From Tribonema minus (Eukaryota; Sar; Xanthophyceae; Tribonematales; Tribonemataceae), in assembly GCA_017506865.1 (NCBI GenBank), contig JAFCMP010000195.1, positions 21,249 through 85,248 on the forward strand: a stretch of DNA of 64,000 bases. The letters are read 5' to 3'. The notes beneath the pieces are model-generated. The model searched no databases and was not told the DNA's origin. It saw nothing but the letters and a program-made list of their open reading frames with translations. Below, piece by piece: positions 55,141 to 64,000 of this stretch (position 1 is the first letter of the stretch; every line of letters starts with the position of its first letter). The translations under genes and the position numbers were made by a program.

Positions 55141-57846
55141 GCGCTGACTCGGAGGCCTGGGCGCTGCTGCAACTGATCACATCAACGCATTCTCAAGAAG
55201 CCGCAGCGAGACAGACCTGCAAGGTTGACAGCGCAGCGCAAGCTGCGCCCCGTGCAGCTTGTGCCTGCGTACGGCAAAACTCAGCGAGCTCTGCTTGCTC
55301 TCAGGAAATGCCTCTGCAGAGCGGCCCGGCCAGGGCGCACCATCTCTCTCAGCTTCAAGCACACCATCAGTGGCGCATGTTTGGCAACCTGCACGGTAGG
55401 CGCGCCCTTCACCTGCCATGAAGCGGGGGGCAGAGTGGCTGACTGCTGAAAACTGCAGTGTGCACCGTGCATGCGGCAGGATGCGTGGAATCATGAATCA
55501 CCAGGTCGAATGTCACTGTGCAGGCTTCGTGTACAGTTTGTGTAGGGTTGCAGCAGGGGCAGTCGCCACCTGCTAGCTTTTGTATCACACACAGGCGGCG
55601 GCAACAGCATCTAGCTGTGCATCTGGGTGCGTCCATCTTGACCTTAGGAGTGAGGATGCATGGCGAATGCTCTCTGCAGTTGCTGTGGCGGCTATCGCCA
55701 ACAGCATCAGCAGGGTTTGCTGACTGCTCAAACAAAAACTGTTCATTCCCGGCAACCATTTTTGGCTTGTGGCTGTGCTGTTTTGTGTTGCCCCGATATG
55801 TCAGATGACAGCATGGGCACCTGCAACGCTTGATCTGTGCTTTGCACATCTGCATTTTGCACTTTCAATACATGCATGCTTGTGCAGTTCATTCATGAGC
55901 ATCAAGCACTTCAGAAGCATTAAAGCATTGGTGAGGACGGCTCTGTCGAACTGTCCAGGGAAAAGTGCCAAAATCATTCATGGAAATTTACACGAAGCAA
56001 CAAGGGTGCCAGAAGCAACATTTCCTGCTGCAGTTGCTGTAGTTGGGTATTTTTTGTAGCACCCTGAAGGGATGGCGTTTGTTCATGAGACATGAAATGT
56101 CATTAGTCAGCCTATGCCACCTGCGTGTTTGCATACATGATGACTACGGTTACTGTTGCTTCTGCTCAAACCATTTGGAGTGTATTATAATGTGACATCA
56201 CTGCTGCATCTCACATTGGCTGTGTGTGCACTACACTGCACGCGCAATGCAACGCACAAGCATGAAGACTAGCAGCCCAAGATATTGTGCTCAAGATATT
56301 GTGGAAATTATTGTAAAGGCAGGAGCGATGTGTACCATTTTGCAATGTTGATCAGGAGTGATCATCACTGCGCTTTGAAAAACTCGTGTTATCCTCAGTA
56401 CAATCCATGCCGCTCACCCCTGTGGGGCTTTCTGTCATCCTCTGTGGGATGTACGTATGGACTTGTATTTTATAAAGGCCCAAGGGATACTTTGACCGTC
56501 GCGTGCTTTGTGGGGGCTATACACAAACGGTGTACTCAGATTCTGACTCTGTACTCGGTCGCCACTGGCTTCGTTGCTGCTTGACGTTGGGTGAGGAACC
56601 CACTTAAGTGCACTTGACCTCACAAAGGGAATTCCATGTAAAATGTAGGTGGGTGTTCGCACAATTTGCACATGCCCATCCCGCCATCTCAAGTGCCATT
56701 GACAACATTTTAAAAGTCGCAGAGCAAACTCACGCATGCGAACCATTCTGCAAATCACCAAAATGAATGCAGGCATGCATCACCGACTGGATTACATGGC
56801 AACATAGTATGAGGCCGTCATATGTGCTGTAGCGTTGGTATTGCGTGACGCGAGATCTCATCATAAGTTGTGCACATCCCGGCGTCACAATTGCCATCAC
56901 CGACGTGATTTTCCACAGCAAGTGCAAGGATGGACATCACCTAGCAAATCATCAAGCAGGCGTTTCAAAGTTTATCACAATCTGTTGCACATCAAGCCAC
57001 AAAAAGCAAAACGGCGAGTGTACCGTGCTTAGCGCCCTGCTGCTCGGGCGAGCGGCAGGAGGAGGCAGCGAAGGAGGAGCCGCTGGCGGAGCGGCGGCGC
57101 GGAAGGCGAGGATGCACAGGGGACACTGAGGGCACAGCAGCACCGCACGCTCAACCTGTCGGCCTGGCTACAGCCGAGGACTAGAGAGCGGATTTTCGCT
57201 CCACCGCGGGCCTGAGGCGAACAAGGCCAGACACGCAGCGTGGGTCGCCGGTGTAAGCAAGTAAGCCTCGCATTGATATTGCTAAAGCTACCTACGCACA
57301 CAGCGACATCGGCCGAAGCACAAGAAGGGCAAACTAAAAAAAAACAAACAAAAAAAACAAAACATCAGACGATATCGCCGTCGACGGATCGGGAAGGGGG
57401 AACCTAGGGCACACTGGATCGCAGGGCAGTAGATAGCAGTTCACCAGATTAAGGTTTGAACGCTTGCTGACCAGCTTGATTTGCAGCCGCACAAGGGACC
57501 TCGCCTGGCAGAGACTGACTGCATTCAGCACACGCACAGACACGACAGGACCACGACACTGCAGCGGCAAGGACACGAATTGCACAGCATTGCATTCAGC
57601 CCAGCTGCCTTGTGTTGGTCAGAGGCAGAGAGCTTGAGCACACCGACTCGTTCCACCACCGCTCGTTTCACGACGGCGGGAGAAGCACCTCAACAGATAC
57701 ACCAGAGCAGGACGGGATCTTGAACTGAAAGTGGTATAGTTGTGCAGGGGAGTATTCGCGGTTGGCAGCCGCGCATTCGAGACCGAGCCTGGGCTCTTTT
57801 TTTTTTTTTTTTTTTTTCTCGCGCCTCAAAGTCGCCTTTCAAAGCT
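55141..57846. other. Intergenic region between the E2 gene and LINE copy 2
   Basis: No recognised gene. It contains a fragment of the LINE 3' terminus at 56454-56487 and an A-rich tract at 57335-57362. A run of about 21 T bases is at 57798-57819. The last several hundred bases are probably the 5' untranslated region of LINE copy 2, but without a second full copy its 5' boundary cannot be placed. Confidence 0.45.
56454..56487 (-). mobile_element. Short fragment of the LINE 3' terminus
   Basis: CGTATGGACTTGTATTTTAT followed by AAAGGCCCAAGGGA is the reverse complement of the last 35 bases of LINE copy 1 (13733-13766), with one or two changes. It is likely an extremely 5'-truncated insertion. 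Confidence 0.7.
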
Positions 57847-59715
57847 ATGGCTCTCCACTGGCTTACCAGCCCTGCCTCACGTGGGGAGGGGTCACCTCTG
57901 AAACGCAAACGGGAACAGCGCAACCACGGGCTGAATACTGGCTTGTGGTGGTGGCAGGTCAAAGCTGCACGCCAATCTGACACACGCCGCAGACGCCGCC
58001 ATGGTGTTGGCCGTTGGGTACGCCTAGTGATACCGCCGCCGCCACCGATCCCGGGCCCGCCGCCAATCCCGGGCCCGCCGCCGATCCCGGGCCCGCCGCC
58101 GATCCCGGGCCCGCCGCCGATACCGGGCCCCCCGCCGATACCGGGCCCGCCGCCGATACCGGGCCCACCGCCGATACCGGGCCCGCCGCCGATACCGGAC
58201 CCGCCACCGATACCCGGCCCGCCACCACCTCAGCTGATGGCCCAGAGCTCTAGACCGCGGCCGATGCCAGAGGTGCCAGTGTGCAGTCAGGTTGCAGAGC
58301 TGTGCAGAAGCATGCGCAGACTACACTTGTCGTCAGCCGACTCGGACGAGCCTCAGGGCAGTGGCAGCCACGCGCACGTCAAGAAGCGCCGCCGCCATCT
58401 GTCTAGCCCAGGTGCCGCTAATCACTGTGACAGGGGATGCTCACAGACGAAGCGCCCGCGGCATCAGCCTGCCAGTGACTCGGAGTCTCAAGCGGCGAGT
58501 TTACGGGAGGCACTGCCGCCAGCAGCGATGATTGTACTGAGCTTGGTGGTACTACCGCCACCAGCGGCAAATAAACGCCGTCGGGCGACACTGCCGCCGG
58601 ATTCACCAGTAGCGACAACGCCAATGCCAAAACGACGTTCGCGGCGGAAAACGCCTTTAGTGACGGCTGCCACTGCCGCACCAGCGGCGGGGCCCGCACC
58701 GGCCAACCCGGTGGTTGCACAGCCACGGACGACTGTCACAGCCGCCGCTGCATGCGGTCGCAAGGTTACCTCCGACTTAACGGCGGCGGCAACGCCACGT
58801 GCGGCAGACATGGTGCCAAAACCGCCGGCAGGCGCTGCCGCATCAGATGGCCAACGCGGGGCAGCTGCATCCCGGCGGGGTCGGCGTCGCGGCGCCAGCG
58901 CCGGGCCGCCCCTGGGACGCCTCGGAAGCATTGGCAGCATCAACCGCCCAGAGTCGCCGTCTGGCAAACTGAGTGCGCTGGCAAAGGCGGTCACCACGAC
59001 CGTGCCCGTACCGATGGAAGTTGGCGAACCTACCAGTGGGCCAGCGGGTCACCAGAGACGGATCACGTCGCGGCCTTCGCAGCCAGCTAGCAGCGGCGCC
59101 TCTCCCCAGTGGCATCCCGGTCCTCAGCCGATGGAGGTCACCGCAGCGGAAACCCCATGTACTGCAGACATGGTGACAACAGCACCAGCGGCCGCAGCGG
59201 CTGCTGCACCGGGCGGCGAACGTGGGGCGGCTGCACCCCGGCGGGGTCGGCGCCGCGCCAGCGCCCAAAGCACTGGCAGCGTCACCCGTCCAGAGCCACA
59301 GTCTGGCGGTGCGCTGGCAAAGCCGGTCACCGTGACCATGCCTGTACCGATGGAAGTTGGCGAACCTGGGCCGGCGGGTCACCAGAGACGAATCACGTCC
59401 CGGTCTTTGCAGCCAGCTGGCAGCGGCGCCTCTCTGTCAGGCGGCAGCGTCACCTCTGACGGTAACAGTCGCAACGGGCACCCAATATCCGGCATCACCG
59501 CTATGACAGTTTTGGCGCCCGCCAAGACACCCGCTGCCAACCGGAAGGTCAATATCCCGGGGCTGGACTGCCGCATGTGCGACAAGTTCATAGTGCGAGC
59601 AAATCCTCGGGCCCCGGAAAGAATTGCCCAGCGGCACACGCATGTGCACACCAGCGCACGCGCCACACAGGGAAAGGGAAGCAATTTGCAGAACTGCATG
59701 TTCAGCTTTTCCTAG
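57847..59715 (+). CDS. LINE copy 2 ORF1: Pro-rich, repeat-containing, zinc-finger protein
   Basis: Open frame of 622 residues from the ATG at 57847. It starts with a basic stretch, then about ten PPPIPG hexapeptides (58032-58228). The middle has basic KKRRRH and KRRSRRK clusters. Next comes a duplicated block of about 300 bp ending in VPMEVGEP and GHQRRITSR (58797-59103 and 59149-59430). Near the C-terminus is CRMCDKFI...RHTHVH, a C2H2-like zinc finger of the kind found at the start of R2/NeSL-type LINE proteins. That finger is cut off by the ORF1 stop and continues logically in ORF2, so the two are probably made as a fusion by -1 frameshifting. It is likely an RNA- or DNA-binding component of the retrotransposition particle. 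No similarity to a cellular protein is seen. Confidence 0.7.
   Translation: MALHWLTSPASRGEGSPLKRKREQRNHGLNTGLWWWQVKAARQSDTRRRRRHGVGRWVRLVIPPPPPIPGPPPIPGPPPIPGPPPIPGPPPIPGPPPIPGPPPIPGPPPIPGPPPIPDPPPIPGPPPPQLMAQSSRPRPMPEVPVCSQVAELCRSMRRLHLSSADSDEPQGSGSHAHVKKRRRHLSSPGAANHCDRGCSQTKRPRHQPASDSESQAASLREALPPAAMIVLSLVVLPPPAANKRRRATLPPDSPVATTPMPKRRSRRKTPLVTAATAAPAAGPAPANPVVAQPRTTVTAAAACGRKVTSDLTAAATPRAADMVPKPPAGAAASDGQRGAAASRRGRRRGASAGPPLGRLGSIGSINRPESPSGKLSALAKAVTTTVPVPMEVGEPTSGPAGHQRRITSRPSQPASSGASPQWHPGPQPMEVTAAETPCTADMVTTAPAAAAAAAPGGERGAAAPRRGRRRASAQSTGSVTRPEPQSGGALAKPVTVTMPVPMEVGEPGPAGHQRRITSRSLQPAGSGASLSGGSVTSDGNSRNGHPISGITAMTVLAPAKTPAANRKVNIPGLDCRMCDKFIVRANPRAPERIAQRHTHVHTSARATQGKGSNLQNCMFSFS
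58032..58228 (+). repeat. 18-bp minisatellite coding PPPIPG
   Basis: About ten units related to CCGCCGATCCCGGGCCCG, in frame with ORF1. Units vary mainly between GATCCC and GATACC, in blocks, which indicates local spreading of variants. Confidence 0.9.
58797..59430 (+). repeat. Imperfect tandem duplication of about 300 bp within LINE ORF1
   Basis: 58797-59103 and 59149-59430 share GCAGACATGGTG, CGGCGGGGTCGGCG, CCGATGGAAGTTGGCGAACC and GGTCACCAGAGACG in the same order and frame. Both copies stay open, so the duplication is tolerated by the protein. Confidence 0.8.
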
Positions 59716-62700
59716 ACCACCGACCAATATACGGCGGCCTAGAGCAGGTCTGCGACGGGTGCGGCAACCTCTTCATCAGACGCACAGCAGCAAGCGCCGC
59801 GACACCATCTGGTGATCTAGGGGCCCTGGACCAGTGCGACGTGTGGCGCTGCGCCGACTGCCTCGCAGGCCCGGTCGCCGCGACAGCATGCACACTGTCA
59901 GGCTGTGACCGTGCATCAGGCCATGATCACATTGCTGACATACACACCCGACCAACGACATGCGCGGCGGCAGCGGGTGGTGCAGCTGTTGGTGGGGGGA
60001 ATAGCCTGAAGCCAACAGCCGCGCTGCTCGCCGCCGCTAGCAAATGTGGTCCCATACGCAAATTCCTCGGATGCGAGCACCTGGGGGTAGACCCCAGGCA
60101 AGCCCATGCATCTACGTTGGACGGTGTGGCAGATGCGCCGCTGCCGAGACTGACCCGGAGCAGCACAATGGGTGTGCTGCCTGGCGAAAGTCGTGCTAGC
60201 GATAGCGGCGCAACGATGTCAAGCAACGATCGTGTGCCCAGCACACCTGGCAGTGCCGCAGCTGCTGTCGCAGCGGGCGCTCAGTCTAGCGAATGCCCCA
60301 GGGACCCGACGGGATCACACTGGCAAGGCCTGCTGGGGGCGGCTGGCGCACTCGCGCGCAGGGTACGTGCACTGGCCCTTGCCCCCAATCGGGCACGCGT
60401 CACGGTGCTTTGCGCTTGGCCGACGGGTACCAAGCTTGGACCCTGCCGCACGTCACGCCGACTGCATATGCGGCCGGCGCCCAGCGACGCGCCAGCAACA
60501 CAGACCCTGCTGGGCCGGACTTCCTGCGCACCGCTGGTGAGTCAGATGCATGACCTGACGGTCACGTTCAGCTTGCTCTCCCTCCGAGAAGAAGGTAATG
60601 ACCTGGCAACGGTGTTTGACCAACTCTCCCTTAGGGAACCGGTCGTTGCCAGGTCGCCTCGCCAGCCAGCCGGGAAACGTGGTGAGTCAGACGTAACGCA
60701 GGCTGGTGATAACAGCACCCACGCAACAATGACCGAGACAGCACCTGTCACGGCTATGGTTGCCAGTGGAAAGCGCAGTCGACGCAGAGGTAAACACAGA
60801 CGGCGGACGCAGGAGCGACAGGCCCAGTGCGACAATTCTCGTGCACCCCTGGCACCAGCCACCACACCGCCGAGGGGCGGTGCCTCTGCCCCCTCAGCAC
60901 CAATATCCGGGCCGGCGAAGGTCACCACCGTGACGGTGGCGACCCGGATACCCTCAACCGTGTGCCATACAGTCACCGTGGAGGAGCAGCAAGACGCGCT
61001 GGCAAAAGCCACCAACTATGGTTTTTCCACTTGGCACACGGGCCTGCAGGCACTCCACAAACAGGCGCTTGGGGAAAACACAGCGACGCTAGCACGTGGT
61101 GGGGAGCTTCGCCCCGTGAGCAACGTGGGCAACGGCAACTGCCTGATTCATACAGCTCTACACGGCATAGACAGCGTCGCAGTTGAGCACGGACTGCCGG
61201 CCCCAGCACTGGTGATTGCCATGCGAGAGGCACTGCTGGACGGGATGGTGGCATACGTCACGCAGGGGGCGGGCAAACAAGGGGCCAGCATGTCATCGAT
61301 GCGTCAACTGACCGCGCATGCAGCAGCCCAACCTGCGTGTACACGTGAACAATTCGACACGTACGGGACACGCGCTCGCTGCCTCGCAATCGAGTACGGC
61401 ACAAATGAAACGGACAGCGCTCATAGCGGGCACACGCTCCTGCTGCAACGCCTACAGGAAGAGGGCGTGTGGGGACGGCCCCTCGGTTTGTCTGTGTGGG
61501 CCATTGTTGCAGCGGTCTACGCGGTCTCGGTGACGGTGTGGCAGGCCGAGCCTCAGGCCACTGGCAGCACGCAAAAATCAACAGGGCTGGTGCTGGCACA
61601 ACTGATGGGGCTGCCAGCGGTATTCGCACCGGCAACTCCAGCTCAGCCTGACTGCCATCTGGATGTGCTGTGGACGCCGCCTGGGCTATATACAAATGTG
61701 GGACACTTTGAACTGCTTGTCGCCCCTGCGGCAGCTCCGCCCTTGCCAACCACTATGACAGCGTCGGCGACCACTCAAGCTAACAGCACCCACATCACGG
61801 CTCCGAGTCGGACACAGCCCCGTACTGCGCTGCAGTTGCCACAGCAGCCTGAGCCACTGAGGTGTCCTTTATGCACACTGGCATTTTGGCAGCTTGGTCA
61901 GAAAGAGGACAGCAAACAGCGAGGCAAACTGTCAGCTGCGAGCCGCATGGCACCGGTAGTGGCCCACTTCAACGGTGGTAGCTGCACGAGGTCGATGCTG
62001 AACCCTGAGGCGAGCACATCACACTGTCAGCAAAATCTGGCGGCAGCATACGCCAAGGGCATCCGGCAGCAGGTTGATCACGACCCATCCGGTGACCGTG
62101 CCCCTTCAGGCAGCAGTACCTGCAACACTGGGGCACACCATGCCAAGCGTGTGCAGGAGATGAGCACCATGTATGGTTGCACGGCAGAAGACTTCCTACG
62201 GGCGGTAAGGAAGCTGAGTGCATGCACAGGTGCCTGCGGTCTGGTCCATATGTCAGCCAGCGCGGGGCAGAGGCAATGCGCGCTGACCTCGCCATGCCAC
62301 ACGTGTCGACGGAATGGAAGCGCCCCCACGCGCGCACGCCCGGCAGTACCCCCGGGCCAGTCCGAGGGCGGGGGTGCGGGTAGCGACGGCGCGGCCGCGG
62401 CGGCGGGGGCTGCCGCAGCGACACCTCCAAAGCCACCGGCGGTGCCGGCTAGTGGCGCTGCCAACTCAAAGTCCAGCAAGAAACGCCCGGCGGCCACGGC
62501 AACCGGCGCGCAACGCCGGCGCCGAACGGCAGCTGCTGCAGCACCGCCTGGCAGCGCCGGCAGCCGCACTCAGTCTAACAGCCTAAGGCTGCAGGACAGC
62601 AGCCCCCCCCACGGGACGGCCGTGGGATGGGCGGACATGGACTTGGACCCGCCGGACGATGCCGCGTCACCGCCCCCCCGACCACCACCACCAGTGGCAG

Positions 62701-62867
62701 GCCCTCAAAGCCCCAGTCACGAGCATCCCTGGCTTGGGACCTCTCGACGCCCTCGGTCGTCCACGCACTTGACCAGACCAATGAGGCGGATCTACTGCTG
62801 CTACGGTTCACCACGACTGCCAACCCCTTCCGCACTCAGCTGCAGTGCACCCAGTGGGCACGGCTAG
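59577..62867 (+). CDS. LINE copy 2 ORF2, N-terminal part (zinc fingers, OTU-like protease), frameshifted
   Basis: The frame overlaps ORF1 by about 140 bases in the -1 register; entry most likely occurs at the slippery site 59670-59676. First come CDGCGNLFIRR...CDVWRCADC, a zinc-finger-like pair, then a disordered region. The OTU-like protease is at about 61110-61730 (VGNGNCLIHTAL with nucleophile Cys; WGRPLGLSVWAI; NVGHFELLV with likely catalytic His). A CPLC...H finger and an Ala-rich linker follow. The usual Asp before Gly-Asn-Cys is Asn. The frame is lost at the C run 62685-62691, where copy 1 has one more C. The RT-proximal protein then continues in another frame (62627-63370) with further indels. 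OTU enzymes cleave ubiquitin chains; in this setting the protease may act on host ubiquitin or on its own polyprotein. Confidence 0.7.
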   Translation: MRQVHSASKSSGPGKNCPAAHACAHQRTRHTGKGKQFAELHVQLFLDHRPIYGGLEQVCDGCGNLFIRRTAASAATPSGDLGALDQCDVWRCADCLAGPVAATACTLSGCDRASGHDHIADIHTRPTTCAAAAGGAAVGGGNSLKPTAALLAAASKCGPIRKFLGCEHLGVDPRQAHASTLDGVADAPLPRLTRSSTMGVLPGESRASDSGATMSSNDRVPSTPGSAAAAVAAGAQSSECPRDPTGSHWQGLLGAAGALARRVRALALAPNRARVTVLCAWPTGTKLGPCRTSRRLHMRPAPSDAPATQTLLGRTSCAPLVSQMHDLTVTFSLLSLREEGNDLATVFDQLSLREPVVARSPRQPAGKRGESDVTQAGDNSTHATMTETAPVTAMVASGKRSRRRGKHRRRTQERQAQCDNSRAPLAPATTPPRGGASAPSAPISGPAKVTTVTVATRIPSTVCHTVTVEEQQDALAKATNYGFSTWHTGLQALHKQALGENTATLARGGELRPVSNVGNGNCLIHTALHGIDSVAVEHGLPAPALVIAMREALLDGMVAYVTQGAGKQGASMSSMRQLTAHAAAQPACTREQFDTYGTRARCLAIEYGTNETDSAHSGHTLLLQRLQEEGVWGRPLGLSVWAIVAAVYAVSVTVWQAEPQATGSTQKSTGLVLAQLMGLPAVFAPATPAQPDCHLDVLWTPPGLYTNVGHFELLVAPAAAPPLPTTMTASATTQANSTHITAPSRTQPRTALQLPQQPEPLRCPLCTLAFWQLGQKEDSKQRGKLSAASRMAPVVAHFNGGSCTRSMLNPEASTSHCQQNLAAAYAKGIRQQVDHDPSGDRAPSGSSTCNTGAHHAKRVQEMSTMYGCTAEDFLRAVRKLSACTGACGLVHMSASAGQRQCALTSPCHTCRRNGSAPTRARPAVPPGQSEGGGAGSDGAAAAAGAAAATPPKPPAVPASGAANSKSSKKRPAATATGAQRRRRTAAAAAPPGSAGSRTQSNSLRLQDSSPPHGTAVGWADMDLDPPDDAASPPPRPPPPVAGPQSPSHEHPWLGTSRRPRSSTHLTRPMRRIYCCYGSPRLPTPSALSCSAPSGHG
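59670..59676 (+). promoter_or_regulatory. Putative -1 programmed ribosomal frameshift site GGGAAAG
   Basis: GGGAAAG fits X XXY YYZ and lies in the right register: ORF1 reads G GGA AAG and a one-base backward slip gives GGG AAA, which are exactly the ORF2 codons. It lies inside the overlap, 39 bases before the ORF1 stop. I could not identify a convincing downstream pseudoknot by eye. Confidence 0.55.
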
Positions 62868-64000
62868 TGGAGCACGCCACACGACTACTGGCGGACGCCA
62901 CAGACAGTGCACGTGAGGCGGCACGGGTGCGCCTCCACCATGGTGCCGGGGCGTTTGCTCATCAGGTTTCTCAGACTCTAGTGCAGCGCGGCTACAGGCT
63001 GCTGCACCTGCTAGCAGCAATGGCCTTTGGTAGGCAACCGGAGGGAACCGGTATGCCGCCTGCGGCCCGGCTGGCAGCGTTGCTGTCTGGCGACTTTGCG
63101 GAGCTACTGAGAAAGACGCTGTCAGCAGCAGCGGCGCTGCGGGCCCCCAAACCAAACAACGCAGCTACGGCGTCGGCACAAACGAACTTCGATGCCGACT
63201 GGACGGAGGCTGACTCCAGGCAGCAAACAGCATGCGCTGCCCTCTCAGGCAAGCGACGGGGGGTAGGCCTGGCTGCCGCACGACTAGAGGCGCGTGAAGC
63301 ATGCGCCCCAGCAGACGAGGTCACGGCACAGGTGCTGGCAGCAAAGCACCCTGAAACTGGCACCCGCCGGGTCCGGGGTAGTCGATACGCCAATGGAGCA
63401 AGTGCGCGGCCTGGTACGCGACGCCCGGCGGCACTGCTTGCACGGCGCAGGGGTGGCAACGACCGCCGGGCCCGCTGGCAGCGGCAGTCCCGTCTTCGAA
63501 TCGGGTCAGGCATGATCGCAGCGATAGGCCTGAGGATGCTGCCAGCGCAGCCGGACGGCGCCTCGAGGTGGAGGCGACAGACATACTGTCGACCTTGTCC
63601 GCAGCAGGGGCGGGGAAGGCAGGAGGGCTGGACGGCCTACGCTATCGCTATGAACACCTCTTGATGGCCGCTGGGCCTGGTGCACCAGTGAAAGCAGCCA
63701 CCCGCCCCGTGGGCAGTGCCTCGCCAGGACTAGCTGGTGATTCAGAATCGGATGTGATGGAACCGGCATTCGCCCATCACCTGGCCAAGGTGTTCACGAC
63801 GCTGCTTGTTGAGCCCGAACTGCTGCCGGAGCAATCGCAACGGCTTCTCCGCGCCGCGGCCCTCTCAGGCATAGGACAGAAGCGGCGTCCGATCGCCTGC
63901 TCCAGTGTCTGGCGCAGACTCCTCGGGTCCACAGCGGCACGGGGTGTCAAGGGCAAAATATCGGGGCTGCTGGCCTCCATGTCGCAGTTTGGCGTAGGAT

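Larger units (their letters stand above)
57847..64000 (+). mobile_element. Non-LTR retrotransposon (LINE) copy 2, continues past the window
   Basis: Carries the 5' region missing from copy 1: a Pro-rich ORF1, an ORF1/ORF2 overlap and the zinc-finger start of ORF2, then everything in copy 1 up to the beginning of the RT domain, where the window ends. From 60613 it is almost identical to copy 1, so both inserted recently. It too is damaged: one C fewer in the run at 62685-62691 shifts the frame (ORF2 then ends at 62867), and further small indels occur near 63366-63376, 63508 and 63643. The region removing the frame breaks can be seen by comparing with copy 1, which is intact at the first of these sites. 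Confidence 0.9.

Noticed and set aside
55409-55855. Cys-rich minus-strand open frame of 148 residues
   Set aside because: Cys spacing does not match any zinc-finger pattern I know, there is no coding bias, and no splice partners were found.

Overview
The window looks like nuclear DNA of a photosynthetic stramenopile (ochrophyte alga). Genes are split by many spliceosomal introns. Exons are much richer in GC than introns. One predicted protein begins with a signal peptide followed by a Phe-led transit peptide, the usual address for a secondary red plastid. The accessory DNA is dominated by a LINE retrotransposon family, nested TIR elements and local tandem duplications. All exon models below were built by hand from homology plus splice-phase bookkeeping. 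No transcript data were available.

Layout. 1-2034: no gene recognised. 2035-6153 (+): phosphatidylserine-decarboxylase/PsiD-like enzyme, 5 exons. 7579-13766 (+): 5'-truncated LINE copy 1 with an 8-bp target duplication, followed by an older relic tail (13826-14262). 14771-22790 (-): carbohydrate sulfotransferase, two exons around a 6.85-kb intron full of repeats. 23216-29689 (+): arylsulfatase, 5 exons, head to head with the sulfotransferase. 31189-42472 (-): plastid-targeted FtsH-type AAA ATPase, 9 exons, ending right after the AAA lid with no M41 protease; intron 7 holds three nested TIR transposons. 43322-about 55140 (+): UBA + RING/IBR-like + BIRC6-type E2 ubiquitin-conjugating protein, about 12 exons. 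57847-64000 (+): longer LINE copy 2, running off the window.

The sulfotransferase and arylsulfatase share a 425-bp upstream region and have opposite chemistry (adding and removing sulfate), which suggests coordinated handling of sulfated polysaccharide. The other genes are unrelated single-copy functions.

The most unusual signal is structural. At eight or so splice junctions in three genes, the junction itself (intron edge plus the first or last stretch of the exon) has been tandemly duplicated into the intron. Several acceptor duplicates keep AG and reading frame and then hit a stop, so they could act as decoy or poison exons. Other points of interest are three GC-AG introns among about 27, a canonical -1 frameshift heptamer GGGAAAG in the ORF1/ORF2 overlap of the LINE, an OTU protease joined to a restriction-like-endonuclease LINE, and a three-layer transposon nest whose empty site is preserved elsewhere in the window.
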